The notes beneath the pieces were generated by a model, which was not told the DNA's origin, did not search any database, and saw only the letters and a program-made list of their open reading frames with translations. Shown piece by piece: positions 53,688 to 64,000 of a DNA stretch of 64,000 bases (its first letter is position 1; each line of letters opens with the position of its first letter). The translations under genes were made by a program, and so were the position numbers. The DNA comes from Paragorgia papillata. Taxonomy: Eukaryota; Cnidaria; Anthozoa; Scleralcyonacea; Coralliidae. Location of the stretch: NCBI GenBank assembly GCA_035771165.1, contig JAWNZC010000003.1, positions 383,501 through 447,500 on the forward strand, in the 5' to 3' direction.

Positions 53688-56381
53688 ATGTTAAGAGCAA
53701 AAACTCAAAAGTCGATGATCAGTCGATGTCCTCTATTGAATTGTTTCTACCGGAATTTTCGCCTGGATAATTTGAAAAATCACCTCAAATCAAGAAGGCA
53801 TAAAATTGACAACGTCGAAGTCTTGAACAAAATATTTGCAATTGTTCGAAGCAATTCATTACCGGCAGACCACTTCCTTCGTGTTCAGGATGGAAAAATT
53901 GTTCAAGCTCCACTGCATTTACAGCAACAAGAAAATACGACTACGATGCCAAATCCGGTACAATTTGCTCAAGGCCAAGGGGAAGATGTTGCTGCAAATA
54001 CCTCAACAACACCTCCGAATCCAAGAGCAACGCTGTTCAGCAACAACACAATTATCTTCAGACTCTGAAAGAAATGAGCAAGACGAACGTCGGGGAGTGC
54101 CTTCGAGACCAACAGTAATAACCATACCAAACGAACAAATGCACATACTGCCAGAGACTATAACGTCCTTAAATGCCGCCATTAAAAAAATTAACATCAA
54201 CGAAAGAGACATGAAAACTGTACTACAACAAACGAAAGCTCTCCTTGAAAACAAGCTATCTGAAATGGACCAACGATTGGAAAAGGCTGACAACATTGTG
54301 GCCCACGTGAACAATACCTCCCAATCACTAGTTCAACTACAGATGACATATCCTTGGCTTCAAGTGAAGTTACGAGTGTCGCCCCACCCTCCTAGAGGAG
54401 CCTGCAGTGTATGTAGCGTAATTCTCTGCAAATACGTCGTCATCGCGGTTATTCCAGCATGCAGAATTGGCTGGATTGTTCCGTTGTTTTGGATGACAAT
54501 TACCTGGCACAAAAAAATAAAGAGCCACGAACAATCGGAATGTCATAAGATCTGTGCATCTGCTGAGGAGCTAAGAAAAAGAAATACAATACAAACTTCG
54601 TTCCAAATCAACCAGCAAAAAGAAGCTGAAATTACTGAACGATTCCTGCTGAGATGCTATGGACTAATTCAGTGTCATGTATCTTACACTAGGTATCCAT
54701 TTATGTCTTACTTGCATCACCTACAAGGAGTGGAGGTAGGAAACCGGCACCTGACTGATATGGAAATGGCCAGTGCAACTGATTGTATTTACGATGTTCA
54801 GTTGCGCTCTTTAGTCAAGTACATTCATTCGGTTAACCCCTCCACTGGTCGTCTTCGACACTGCCACTTGTCCTTCGACAAAGTAACAGCTGAGCACGTC
54901 ACACGACAGGTAGTTAACCTCAGGATATTGGACAAAGATGGAGAACCTACTTGCATCAATGGAAACCAGAGTGTTATTTCAGTATACAAGAAGTCTTGGT
55001 GATATACCAGCAGCAGACCATGCCAGTGATGCTAGAGGTGTATTCAGCCATGTGGTTGACTTTCTTCAAAAATATTTAAAGATGTCTGATGAAATCATTG
55101 GTAAGAGTGTAACGTCGTCGTGTTCAGATTGCGAAGTTGTTTACACTGGCGACATTCAGGGTTTGCAACGGCTGTGGAAAGAGAAATTTAATCGCGCTCA
55201 TCTCCATTTCGGTGATAGAGCACACAAGTTGGAGTCGCTGGTGAACAAGATTCGGAAGGAACCCCATTTCAAATGGCTAGATGACGTTCTGTCGAAACTG
55301 GATAGTATGATTTCGAAAATATGCCAGTCTCTTAGTGATTCGATTGTAAAGAGTATGAAGAGATTGGTTGTAACGAGATTTATTCGCTACCTGGTTGGAT
55401 CAATTGACGCAGTTCTTACCAATGCCTTCGTCCTGGAACTGCTGTGGCAAGAGCAATCTGCTGAAGGCGACAACGAAGTTCGAGGCCATTTAAAGAATTT
55501 GGTGAATCCAGTCTTCCTACCAACTCTGGTGATATTAGCTGACGTCTTTAGCCAATCCGCATTCGCCAGTGAGACAGCCCAGCATGACATTTATCCGCTC
55601 TGGGATGACAAGGCAAACGTGGAACAATTTCTTGAAAACATAAAAAAATGAATGAACTGCCCGTCTTAGAAAACCCATTGAATAAAAGGCTTCGAGTTCA
55701 TCATCCAAGCATCGCCAAAGGAACTTTTATGCCAAATGCAAGTAAACCCGACCAGCAAGTAAACATTCTTCAACACGACGTGCGTTTTCAACCACGTCTA
55801 AGAGCCGAGCAGCAGCCATTGACACCTGATGGGATTATCAAAACTGTAGAAGATAGACTGAAGCAGTTAACGTCAGCCATATCGAGAGAAGCTTCAACAT
55901 TCCTAGCGCAGGGTGAACAAGAACAACGTGTTGTCAAGATGTTTCATGTCAAGTCTTTCGACTACCACAATCCCGAGAGTCTAAGCAATTCAATGAAGAA
56001 TTTGTATCCGTTGCAAGCCATCTCAACATCGGTCAGCTTTCATTCCCTGGAAATCCGTGTGGCCCTTTATGTGGTGGAGTAAATTGCGGTAAAGAACGGG
56101 TTTGGGACAACAAGGACCGATTCAGGAATGTCTGGTTTGTTGTGAATGAAGCTGGCCAAATAAAGTGGAAAACCACAACCGTCCTGAGTTACTTCCAAAT
56201 GATTGAGTATGGCCTGCATGAAGATATACCAGACCTCGTAGAAATTATCGAAATTTGTCTTATTATGTCCAGATTCCAGTCAGATATGGAACGGTTTGGC
56301 AAGTTGATGAAGGATGTTTCGGATAAACGATTTGGCCTATCGGAAGCAAAGATTGGACCGTTTATAAAATATAAATCATGA
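53688..56381 (+). pseudogene. hAT-superfamily-like transposase gene, broken
   Basis: The first frame (53688-54068) has a C2H2-like segment (CPLLNCF, LKNHLKSRRH). Shifted frames follow: a coiled segment (54070-54330), WHKKIKSHEQSECH (zinc-finger/DUF4371-like leader), and LRHCHLSFDKVTAEHVTRQV. A region with HFGDRAHKLESLV (the D-AH-L pattern seen in hAT proteins) runs to 55651. Another frame starts at 55648 after an A7 run, and the last (to 56381) ends in a stretch that could be a degraded hAT dimerisation region (EICLIMSRFQSDMERFGKLM). At least four frame changes. The stop overlaps the capsid start as ATGA, so the gene may belong to the viral block rather than sit beside it. Function is inferred from motif layout only. 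Confidence 0.45.
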
Positions 56382-57722
56382 GTCAAGCTTTTAGTGCCCT
56401 ACATAAAGATTCGTGCGAGTGTGGAAAATCAGAATTAGATTTATTTGTAATGCCTGCTACACAAGTAGAAATGAATAAAGGATTTTGGGAAGATATAGAT
56501 CCGGTATCAAGTATTGGAGCTTCAGACACCATCGAGTTTCTATGTGCTGCAAATTCTGATGTGTATACCGATTTGGCAAATAGTTACCTACACGTGAAAG
56601 CAAAGATAATCAACCATGACGGAACTAATCTCGATGAAAATGTTCAAGTTGGACCTGTAAATCTGTGGATGCATGCTTTATTTTCTCAAGTAGAAGTTTA
56701 CCTGAACAACAAGCTTGTCACACCGTCGAGCACTGCTTATCCCCACCGATCATATATGGAAACTCTACTGAACTTTAGCAAAGACGCAAAATCATCTCAT
56801 CTAACCTCAGCGCTGTTCTATAAAGATCAAGCTGGTCGAATGGATGCCGTAAACCCTGTAGCAGTAGATGTCGATGCAAACAAGGGTTTGAAACTGCGGT
56901 ATGTCCATACAAAGCAAACTAAGTCTGTGGCTATGGAAGGAAGAATCCATTCAGACCTGTTTGCACAAGACCGTTATATTCTTGGTGCTGTACCAATGAA
57001 ACTCAAGCTAGTGCGTTCGAGAAACCCATTTCCCTAGTGTCGTCAGCAGATCATCCTGACTTTAAAGTGGTTTTGGAAGAATGTGTATTTCGCGTTCGAC
57101 GTGTCAACGTCTCTTCTACCGTTATGATGGCTCATACCCATGCCCTTCAACATGTCACGACCAAGTTCCCTATCAATCGTGTCAGTTGTAAAGTCGTTTC
57201 TGTACCGAGAGGAAATATGTCAGGCAATCAACTAAATATATTTCAAGGCCCTATACCTGATCGAGTGGTCATTGGAATGGTCGATGCAGATGCTTATAAT
57301 GGTACCTATACCAAAAATCCTTTCAATTTCAAAAACTACGACATTACTTCTCTTGGTCAACAGTAAATGGGGAACATTTGCCTGGAAAACCCCTACAACT
57401 GAAATTTGCTGCTGCGAGAGGAAGTAACTACATGTCCGCTTTCCAAACCTTGTATGCTGGCACTAACAAGTTATTTCAAAATGATGGCAATGGTATTACA
57501 CGATATGAGTATGCCAATGGGTACACTCTATTCGTGTTTGATCTGACAGCTGATCTGTGCCTGAGCGATCATATTCAACCGATTAAAAACGGAAACGTAT
57601 CGATAGAATGTCAATTTGGAACGGCTCTGACGACAGCTATAAATATCGTGGTGCTTGGAGAATTTCAAAGTCTCGTCGAAATTGACGCGAACCGCAACGT
57701 TCTATGCGACTTTAGCAGTTAA
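56378..57722 (+). pseudogene. major capsid protein (double jelly-roll, hexon-like), two frameshifts
   Basis: ATG at 56378. The N-terminal part has the ESC-like start of adintovirus capsids (SCECGKSELDLF), then the first jelly-roll region (FWEDIDPVSSIGASDTIEF, LANSYLHVKAKI, MHALFSQVEVYLNN). A frameshift near 57035 moves to the second region (PDFKVVLEECVF, KNPFNFKNYDI). Another near 57365 moves to YMSAFQTLYAG and YTLFVFDLTADL; stop at 57722. Total length of about 445 residues is normal for the family. It would form the trimeric capsomer of the virion (family knowledge). Confidence 0.85.
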
Positions 57723-57723
57723 G

Positions 57724-58186
57724 ATGAACACTCTACAAATCCTAAAGGTTTTAAAAAGTGATCCATTTACCAAGACCGTATTTAAAGACGTGTTACCATC
57801 GGATCGTCTACCGAGTCAGATACCAAGAAGACCTAGAGGTTTTATTCTGAATGTGGATCCTAGTAATGGACCTGGTACGCATTGCGTAGCAATTTATCTC
57901 ATCTCAGATGGAAAAGGGGAGCTCATGGATTCGTACGGCCAAGGACCGAGCTTTTATACCAAAACCTTTGAAACGTTTCTACGAGATCATACTAGCAGTT
58001 TTTACTTGGAATGAACAGACTTTACAGTCATTAGGGTCTCGCGTGTGTGGACAATATTGTTTATTTTATGCTTTACATAGATATAGAAATATACCCATGT
58101 CAACAATTGTTGGCATGTTTACTGATAATAAAGAATGGAATGACATGTTAGTTCGTGACTTTATGCGTAAATATTATTGTGTGTAA
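57724..58186 (+). pseudogene. adenain-like maturation cysteine protease, one frameshift
   Basis: ATG at 57724, directly after the capsid stop. His in GTHCVAIYL; Cys in CGQYCLFYALH. A 1-bp frameshift near 58010 separates them. About 150 residues, as usual for Polinton proteases, which cleave capsid precursors during assembly. Confidence 0.8.
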
Positions 58187-58339
58187 TGAATACAAGACAA
58201 TTAATGTTGTAAACAATTCTTTATTGTAATATCAAAGCTTTACAAGGAATAAATTTATATAAATGGTTATATGGATGTAAGTTTTTGTCTCTTCGTTTCT
58301 GTTTTGTTCTTTTCGATGTTGCTGGGGCTACCTGTGACG

Positions 58340-58987
58340 TCAGGGTGGTGGTGTCTGAAATATCTTTATAGTCTTATATTCTCTTAACATACTCAAACGA
58401 TTTTCATTTCTGATAATGCCTTCGGGAACATTCATGTTTCCTAATGCTTTTGCGAAAAGCTGCCATCCAGCAGGGTTGAAATTCTTTCGTTGGCGTAGAG
58501 AATCGTTGACCAAGTCAACAACATTTGTACCCGGAATAGGTCGTCCTTTAAACACCATCTGTCCTTGGTCAGTCCATCCTATGAGGTCTTTATTCACTTT
58601 AAGTTTCTTAACCAACTGTCGAGCTCTTGATTTCATTGTTACAGGTGCACTTTCTAAAATGTCAGTTTCTATCTCTCCAGGTAACTCGGAGGGTTCTGTT
58701 TCAACAGTCTCTTCAGTATTCGCTGATTCTTCAGGAGTGGGTGTTGTAGCCGGTATGACGCTTACACGTAGTGGTCTACTCATTCGTTTATCGTAATAAT
58801 TCAGATAACGTTGAAGCGACTGATCGTACATCTTGACTTTCTCGTCTTGTGTTATATCTTGACGTTTAAGAAGATTTTGCATTTCTGAGTCTAGTTCATT
58901 CACCTGCGCTGTTAAAGGAGTGACCAAGGGTTTCTTTCTATCTGTCATATGTTCTGGAACTAGTACCAATCTCCTGACGTGTTCCAT
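58340..58987 (-). CDS. conserved Polinton protein of unknown function
   Basis: 215 residues, intact. Starts MEHVRRLVLVPEHM; a predicted coiled region with QSLQRYLNYYDK; an acidic Thr/Glu/Pro linker; a C-terminal domain IGWTDQGQMVFKGRPIPGTN, DLVNDSLRQRK and GWQLFAKAL. This pattern recurs in invertebrate Polintons. Its start overlaps the stop of the upstream gene (TAATG). The lack of breaks is notable among damaged neighbours. Confidence 0.6.
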   Translation of the reverse strand: MEHVRRLVLVPEHMTDRKKPLVTPLTAQVNELDSEMQNLLKRQDITQDEKVKMYDQSLQRYLNYYDKRMSRPLRVSVIPATTPTPEESANTEETVETEPSELPGEIETDILESAPVTMKSRARQLVKKLKVNKDLIGWTDQGQMVFKGRPIPGTNVVDLVNDSLRQRKNFNPAGWQLFAKALGNMNVPEGIIRNENRLSMLREYKTIKIFQTPPP

Positions 58988-59316
58988 TATTTGGTTAAAA
59001 CACTTGCCAGTTGTTCGAGTACAGGAGCTAAGAGAAATGGTAGAAAACCTTCACCTTTTTGTAGAATAACTTTCTCTCTTTTTGTTACTGGATTACGTTT
59101 ATCAGCAACAAACTTGATATGGTCGTTATAAGGGGCTATTTTCCTTGCTGTTTTCGGAGTAATCTTAATTGTTTCACACCACACGTTCAAAAGACACTGT
59201 CTAATGGCTTCTAATATATCGTCGTCGGCAGCTTTTATAATTGTGTTTCGCAGCTGAGGATTACACTTTGCCAATACTTTTAAAACGTCGCAGTTCCTTC
59301 TTATACAAGCAGACAT
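58987..59316 (-). CDS. small Polinton protein, possible pVI/PX-like membrane-active factor
   Basis: I choose the ATG at 59316, because the frame upstream of it overlaps the ATPase 3' end. 109 residues: VLKVLAKCNPQLRNTIIKAA, a basic middle, and a Gly/Leu-rich amphipathic C-terminus (GEGFLPFLLAPVLEQLASVL) that resembles small virion proteins with membrane-disrupting tails. Function is inference. Confidence 0.55.
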   Translation of the reverse strand: MSACIRRNCDVLKVLAKCNPQLRNTIIKAADDDILEAIRQCLLNVWCETIKITPKTARKIAPYNDHIKFVADKRNPVTKREKVILQKGEGFLPFLLAPVLEQLASVLTK

Positions 59317-59351
59317 GGTCAAATGATTGTATTGTCCTTGAACAGCCCCTT

Positions 59352-59991
59352 TTATACTCTGGGCTGGTACACATAGAGGGTGTCCGTCGGAAAGATCCCG
59401 GATCTTACTCGGATTTCGTCGGGACATGTCGGAGTGAGATCGACAAATAAGTAGGAATACGGCTCTTTAGTCGCCATCTGATAGGCTTGCTGGAAAAATT
59501 TAGTGTTGCTAGGATACAACTGTTTGGCCAGATGAGTCACTTGACTCGCGTCACGAACATTTTTGGTTAACACGAGATAACTAGCGTTAAGGGAAATGGT
59601 ACGATGATCCTTGCTTTGATGAAACAAGTTTTGCACGACATAAATTACACTGAGATTCCCATGGTTGGATTTCTTAGTAAATAATTTCGCGATAATACTA
59701 TCTTTCTCTCGCATCACGTCATCAGTGATAAACAAATTTCTTATTTGGGGGTTAATGTTATCCAACATCGATTCGGGCAAAGCTTGGACAAGCTGAATCC
59801 CTGGAATTAAGGTTTCTATTTCGCCGAACGTATCTTGATACTCTGTATAAAAAATACACGATGTTTTCCGGAGGTGGGTCGATCATGATCTTAGCATAAG
59901 CCAATAACTGTTTCACAAACGTTGTCTTGCCTGTCTTAGTACCTCCAGAGACCAAGAGACCAAAAGGGTGTGTTAACTGTATGGAATACAT
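59352..59991 (-). pseudogene. FtsK/HerA-type genome-packaging ATPase, one frameshift
   Basis: ATG at 59991 (MYSIQLTHPFG). Walker A SGGTKTGKTTF near 59940; a frameshift in a T-run near 59855; Walker B LFITDDVM near 59720; later NHGNLSVIYVVQNLF (sensor region) and LNASYLVL. Ends at 59352. About 212 residues. Pumps viral DNA into the capsid in Polinton-like viruses. Confidence 0.82.
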
Positions 59992-60208
59992 GATGTAATG
60001 AATACAGCTTACCAGGTACACTTCTATTTAACCGAATGAATTCACGCAACTGAGTTAAAAGGGCGTCTAAATCTTTGGAAACTTTGGATCGAATCAGAAA
60101 AGATTGTCTTTCTTCAGAAGAGGGTTGATGAATGACAGCTAAATAGTTTGACAATTTAAGTAACCCCTTTTTGCCACAGATGGGGCAGTCCTTACGCTTT
60201 CGAGGCAT
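59936..60208 (-). CDS. small zinc-finger protein of the Polinton block
   Basis: MPRKRKDCPICGKKGLLKLS, then AVIHQPSSEE: a CPIC and downstream His pair suggests a C2H2-like finger. 90 residues; the C-terminal end overlaps the ATPase start. Proteins beginning this way sit next to the ATPase in many invertebrate Polintons. Possibly a DNA-binding regulator. Confidence 0.55.
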   Translation of the reverse strand: MPRKRKDCPICGKKGLLKLSNYLAVIHQPSSEERQSFLIRSKVSKDLDALLTQLREFIRLNRSVPGKLYSLHHVFHTVNTPFWSLGLWRY

Positions 60209-60239
60209 GACGTCAACTGACTGCCTTTGATTACTGCAA

Positions 60240-60500
60240 GCACTTTTAATATCTCTATCCCTGTCACTCTCTCGCCTTATCCCCTCTTATCCCCACAGTT
60301 AAAAAAGTCCCTCTTGGGACACTTTTTGTCCCTGTCGATCACTCGACTTATCCCCTCCTATCCTCCAGTTAAAAATGTCCCTCTAGGGACACTTTTTGTC
60401 CCTGTCGATCCCTCGCCTTATCCCCTCCTACCCCTCAGTTAAAAAAGTCCCTCTAAGGACACTTTTTGTCCCTGTTAATCCCCCGCCTAACCCTCCTATC
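60240..60500. repeat. three ~80-bp tandem repeats with hairpins
   Basis: Each copy has CTTATCCCCTC, CAGTTAAAAA and GTCCCTCTNGGGACACTTTT. The GTCCC...GGGAC arms form a short hairpin followed by a T-run. Lies between the zinc-finger gene and the 3' end of PolB. Confidence 0.85.
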
Positions 60501-60667
60501 CCTCACCCCATAACGAGACAAATGAATAGTGTTAATAAAAATATATAATTTTCCTATTTACAAGCACACATAAAAGTTAACATTATTTACAAGCACACAC
60601 AAAGTTAAAATCTAATTTTCAAAATCCAAAAGGTAAAGTATCAAAAAATATTTACAAACACACAAAG

Positions 60668-63166
60668 TTAAAATCCATATGGTAAAGTATCGAAATTATT
60701 TACAATGACACGCTTATTATATACAATTCTGTAATCTTTCGTTTCGCTCCTAGTTATCACATTCTTTTCTTTTCTATCTCGCACGATTTTAAATGGTATA
60801 TTTACGTTTACCGGATCTACTACATCACACATAATACCCAGATATATCATATCACAGATAACATTGTGGTTAATTTTTTGCTGGGTCCTAAAATTTAAGG
60901 TGATGCCCCTAACTTTGCACACAGTTTTACCTGTGTTCAATTGATAACTATAATTTTTAGGGCCACCAGACACAAAGGTTACGATATGGTTACCGTCTAA
61001 CTCATCGGTCAATTCTCCCAAGTACGAACCGGTGGGTGGTTCCCATTCTCCTTCCTTGGACACGTAGATGATTGAGTCTGTATCAAAGTACAGCACGCGA
61101 CGGTCGAGTTGCTCGAGGACCCCATAGAGCTTCAGGCGGGCATGAGCGGTGGTAAACGCTGCAGTGACGACGTTGGCCTTCTCGCTGGTCATGACGAAAT
61201 CGTCTGTGAATTCGTAGTGTACCTCAATCAGTTCATCGTTTATGAAGTTCGCATCGGTCACGTTGACTTTTTCGCTCGACAACAAGTCAAAGTATTCAGC
61301 CGGATCCGAGATCAGCTTCACCTGGGTCATGTTGGGACGTTGTGTAAATTTACCTATAGTAATATAAAAAGCAAAAAGCAAAACATTAGCCTCTGTGTAA
61401 ACAATCTCATTACGTCTCCCCCGACCCTCCACCCACCCCTCCATTCACATTTAATCCATTATATTTTATTTTACTCACCCCAAAAGGAATTCAACATTAG
61501 TTTGGCCAGCGCCCTCAGACCAGGATTCTTGGTAATGTGATTCGGATCCAACCGAATACCTTCGCTGGCAGCGTAATCAGCGATATATTGGGCCTTCTTC
61601 TCATCGGTGTTGCAATCTGCCGGAAAACCACTGCCTCTTGTTTGATTTTAAGGAAGGTGTCCACGTAGTCTTTGAAGAGACCATCGGTGTGCTCGGGGAA
61701 ATGCCAAACTTCGTCAATTCTTAGCATTTGATATCCCATCTCCAACCCTTTCTGCAGCTCGAGAGTGACCCAGGTACCGTGTAGAGTTCTGTCGACGTCG
61801 AGGTGGTCACAGGGTTCTTGTTGGAGATTGTCAGCACAGCAACGACACAACGGAAACATCAATTTACCTTGGGTGCGGTACAGGAAGACAGGCTGGTAGA
61901 GGCCTCGAGGAGGAAGAACAGTACACTTGACCATGCCAAAGTACTCGTCGAGGGGTTGAAAATTATCTGTGATGATTTCGGGGTGACCAAGCGGATATTC
62001 ACCGTATTTATTGCACCACGGGTACAAGCTGCAGAAATCCACGTAGTGGACTTTCTCGTCGGCCTGGGCTTCATAAAAGAGACGCGTCGCATTTGTCCTC
62101 CCGCCGAAGAAACCTTCTCGTGGTTCTAGGGGCTCGGAGACTTCAAAACGGTCAAAGAAGGTCTTCATGTCAGGGTTTTCTGCAAGCTGTCGGTCAATAT
62201 CGCACGTCCATATTTCGACGACGCTGTACCCATTGTCCTTTAAGAACTGCGTTTTCTCCAGGGTTCGTTGTCGAAGGTCGTGCATCGTTAGCTGATTGAC
62301 AGGATTCACCCTGTCTCTGGCGTAGCACCGTTCACAGCCGTGCCGCAGACAACCACATGCATCTCCCACACGGTGTTCGTTTCGGCGTTGTATCCGTCGA
62401 CGAGATACTTTCCGATACGCTGTTCTCTGTGGTTACGGGCGTGCCGAATAGCGATGTCGTTTCAAAGGGCAATCCAGGTCAACATCTTGAGCGCAATGAT
62501 GGACTGTTTATGCTCTGGTCTGTATCCTTGAGGTGGGATGACGGCGATGGATTTCTCACGCAGGAACGTCTCGCGGAAAACAAGGTTACACGCGGAAGCG
62601 ATGGTGAGGCAAGAGGCGAAGGGGTCTACATCGGTTACTTCACGAAACAGTTCGCAAAACTCCAAACAACAGCGGCGCAAAATGTCAACATCTGACTGGC
62701 AGTAACGCAGGATTTCGGCTTGGAAGTCGAAGATGTAGTGGCGGTTGACGAGGTCGTTATACCAGACGAAGAACCTTTCTCGATCACCAGGGCTCATACC
62801 GTCGGGATCATATAACTTAGCATCTGGAAGTGGCCCAACGTAGCTCTGGTTTTCAGCACGGTTGAAAAAATGCGGAAAGTAACCTTTCTGGAGCTCGGTG
62901 AGACCAAAAGTCTTGGGGAAATCAGCAAGACTCATAGGGATGAAACAAAGCAAGTCTATAACTTTGATCTTTAATTCTGGAACGGTGAGGGAAAGGATCT
63001 TGGCGCCGCGGGTGATCACTTCAGGGACGACACCGTTCTTGTACAAGTACTGGAGGATAAAGTAACCATCATAGGCCTGGAAGTTATGGGCGATGAAAGT
63101 CGTATTGGCGTTTTCGATCTGGAAGAGCCACTCGCAGAACTCGTCCTTAGAAAAGCTAAGACGCAA
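60668..63166 (-). pseudogene. protein-primed type DNA polymerase B, intron-containing and broken
   Basis: The exonuclease part comes first (from 63166: FIAHNFQAYDGYFIL, LLCFIPMSLADFP, QSDVDILRRCC). It is followed by a TGA at 62462 and a frameshift near 62350, then CGCLRHGCERC. Motif A is VDFCSLYPW near 62040; a 1-bp loss lies near 61632. Motif B LMLNSFWGKF is split by an intron 61478-61354 (donor GTGAGT, acceptor ACTATAG). Motif C is YFDTDSIIY near 61075. Stop at 60668. An in-frame TAG sits at about 63169 and the usual N-terminal domain is missing, so the gene is truncated there. Confidence 0.85.
61354..61478 (-). other. spliceosomal intron in PolB motif B
   Basis: 125 bp, AT-rich, GTGAGTAA...ACTATAG. 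Removal joins FWG to KF in the conserved KxxxNSxxGK-type motif in frame (phase 1). Confidence 0.75.
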
Positions 63167-63170
63167 TGGC

Positions 63171-64000
63171 TAGTCGGCGACAGATACGGAGCACCCAATG
63201 CATATTCTTACGTCGGAAACCAAACTTTAAGCTAATCAAACGTTAATAAGATTGCAGGCAGACTGTCAATAAGGTACTTCATATCATACCACCCCTTAAA
63301 ATAAACACTTGAGAAGAACGTAAGTAAAGAAATAGTAAGTTCAGTGAGCTCACATACTTCTTTCGCTGTTAGGCTGTATATGGTAACTCAGAGATCTCAA
63401 GTATAGTGCCTCAATTGATTTGGACTAGTGGCTGTGCGTAGGACTATTGTGTCAGAGCCAGAGTCTAATTCATGTCTATCATCAGAATTTGGAGACTCAC
63501 TTGTCTATGTGATTACTGGTCAGAACTCTTCCGTTTCGGAAAATTTTGGTCTCCAAAACTCTCATAATATGCTTGGAAATTTTGTAGCGACTTGATTGCA
63601 GACTAGTAACAACTGTAACAAGCCTGTCACAGCAAGCGTATTTATACAAGGATTTTGTGTCTTTGTAGCAACCTTGGGACAAAAACCTTTCAAAGCTGGC
63701 ACAGTGGCGCTTTTCTAGAGTCACTTAACTGGTTTCATTGTCCAAAAAGATGTAAACAAGTTATACTGACGTATACAACTCTTGCATGCTGAGGTATAAA
63801 AGCGGTTTCATTCTGGGGACAGAATAAAGAACAACCAGAAGTTCAACTCGGGTGAAAACTTGTCCCTTTTTTCTCAATGAGCATTAAGGCTCGTTTACGC
63901 AGGCGCTTTTTGCTGCGATTTTACTCCTGACTGGTGAGATTGAATGGATATGGCGATGATGGCGACGTTTGTCATGTGCACGGCAACATCCGCGAGGACA
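63171..64000. other. non-coding, one TATA-type promoter
   Basis: No Polinton gene continues here. GAGGTATAAAAGCGG near 63791 is a good core promoter with no gene visible before the window ends. The final ~100 bp resemble the end of a short repeat. Confidence 0.4.

Larger units (their letters stand above)
56378..63170. mobile_element. Polinton/adintovirus-like gene block, degenerate and truncated
   Basis: Order: major capsid and protease on plus; two small conserved genes, packaging ATPase, zinc-finger protein and PolB on minus. This is the gene set of animal Polintons/adintoviruses. No retroviral-type integrase, no minor capsid (penton) gene that I can identify and no long terminal inverted repeats lie within the window. 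PolB lacks its N-terminal part. Nearly every gene has a frameshift, so it is an old endogenous copy. Confidence 0.88.

Noticed and set aside
63497..63724. 75-codon minus-strand ORF next to the PolB end
   Set aside because: Not the missing PolB N-terminus; no Cys-rich or exonuclease motif.

Overview
The window is metazoan nuclear DNA, AT-rich, made almost entirely of nested mobile elements. I see no gene that is clearly a host gene, and no tRNA gene, rRNA gene or CRISPR array. Spliceosomal introns, Gmr1-like LTR retrotransposons with integrase ahead of reverse transcriptase, Penelope-like GIY-YIG remnants, RTE and other LINEs, Harbinger, hAT and Crypton fragments, a 5S-rRNA-derived SINE and a Polinton/adintovirus together suggest an early-branching animal. 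A cnidarian (anemone or coral) is the best guess; this is inference from element style.

Layout. 1-3.0 kb: 3' part of a Gmr1-like LTR element. 3.6-4.9 kb: Penelope-like remnant with a 338-bp internal duplication. 6.6-9.2 kb: decayed minus-strand LINE. 9.5-10.6 kb: broken Ulp1-type protease gene. 12.6-15.1 kb: left end and transposase of a Tc1-like element (Z), cut by a LINE. 15.9-18.0 kb: hAT-like element containing a Harbinger MITE and a (CAAA)n tract. 18.2-18.9 kb: LINE and Crypton fragments. 20.38-46.25 kb: one Harbinger element that has been filled by later insertions. 46.3-49.0 kb: minisatellite and one unidentified small ORF. 49.04-53.69 kb: a solo LTR split by a full Gmr1-like element. 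53.7-56.4 kb: hAT-like pseudogene. 56.4-63.2 kb: degenerate Polinton/adintovirus block (capsid, protease, packaging ATPase, PolB).

The most interesting part is the nest at 20-46 kb. The Harbinger transposase gene (minus strand) is split by element X (27693-45839), which sits in a duplicated TA. X carries a Tc1/mariner-type DDE transposase (plus) and, converging on it, a Rep-like gene with an HUH endonuclease and SF3 helicase (minus). It is bounded by two palindromic ~250-265 bp units in direct orientation. Units with the same plan bound element Y (21694-26255) and begin element Z (12618). The X transposase is in turn split by a 14,011-bp element Q (28761-42771) with short CAGCCTAG inverted ends and a perfect 9-bp target duplication. 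Removing Q and one duplicate restores a 332-codon reading frame. Q carries a C2H2/RecQ-type helicase gene, a large multi-exon ankyrin/DUF6589-like gene and a small four-exon basic protein gene, and it contains its own hAT MITEs and a SINE.

X (DDE transposase plus Rep) and Q (RecQ plus DUF6589-like, 9-bp target duplication) are my two candidates for undescribed element types. Both structures are read directly from the sequence. Novelty is inference, because no database could be searched.
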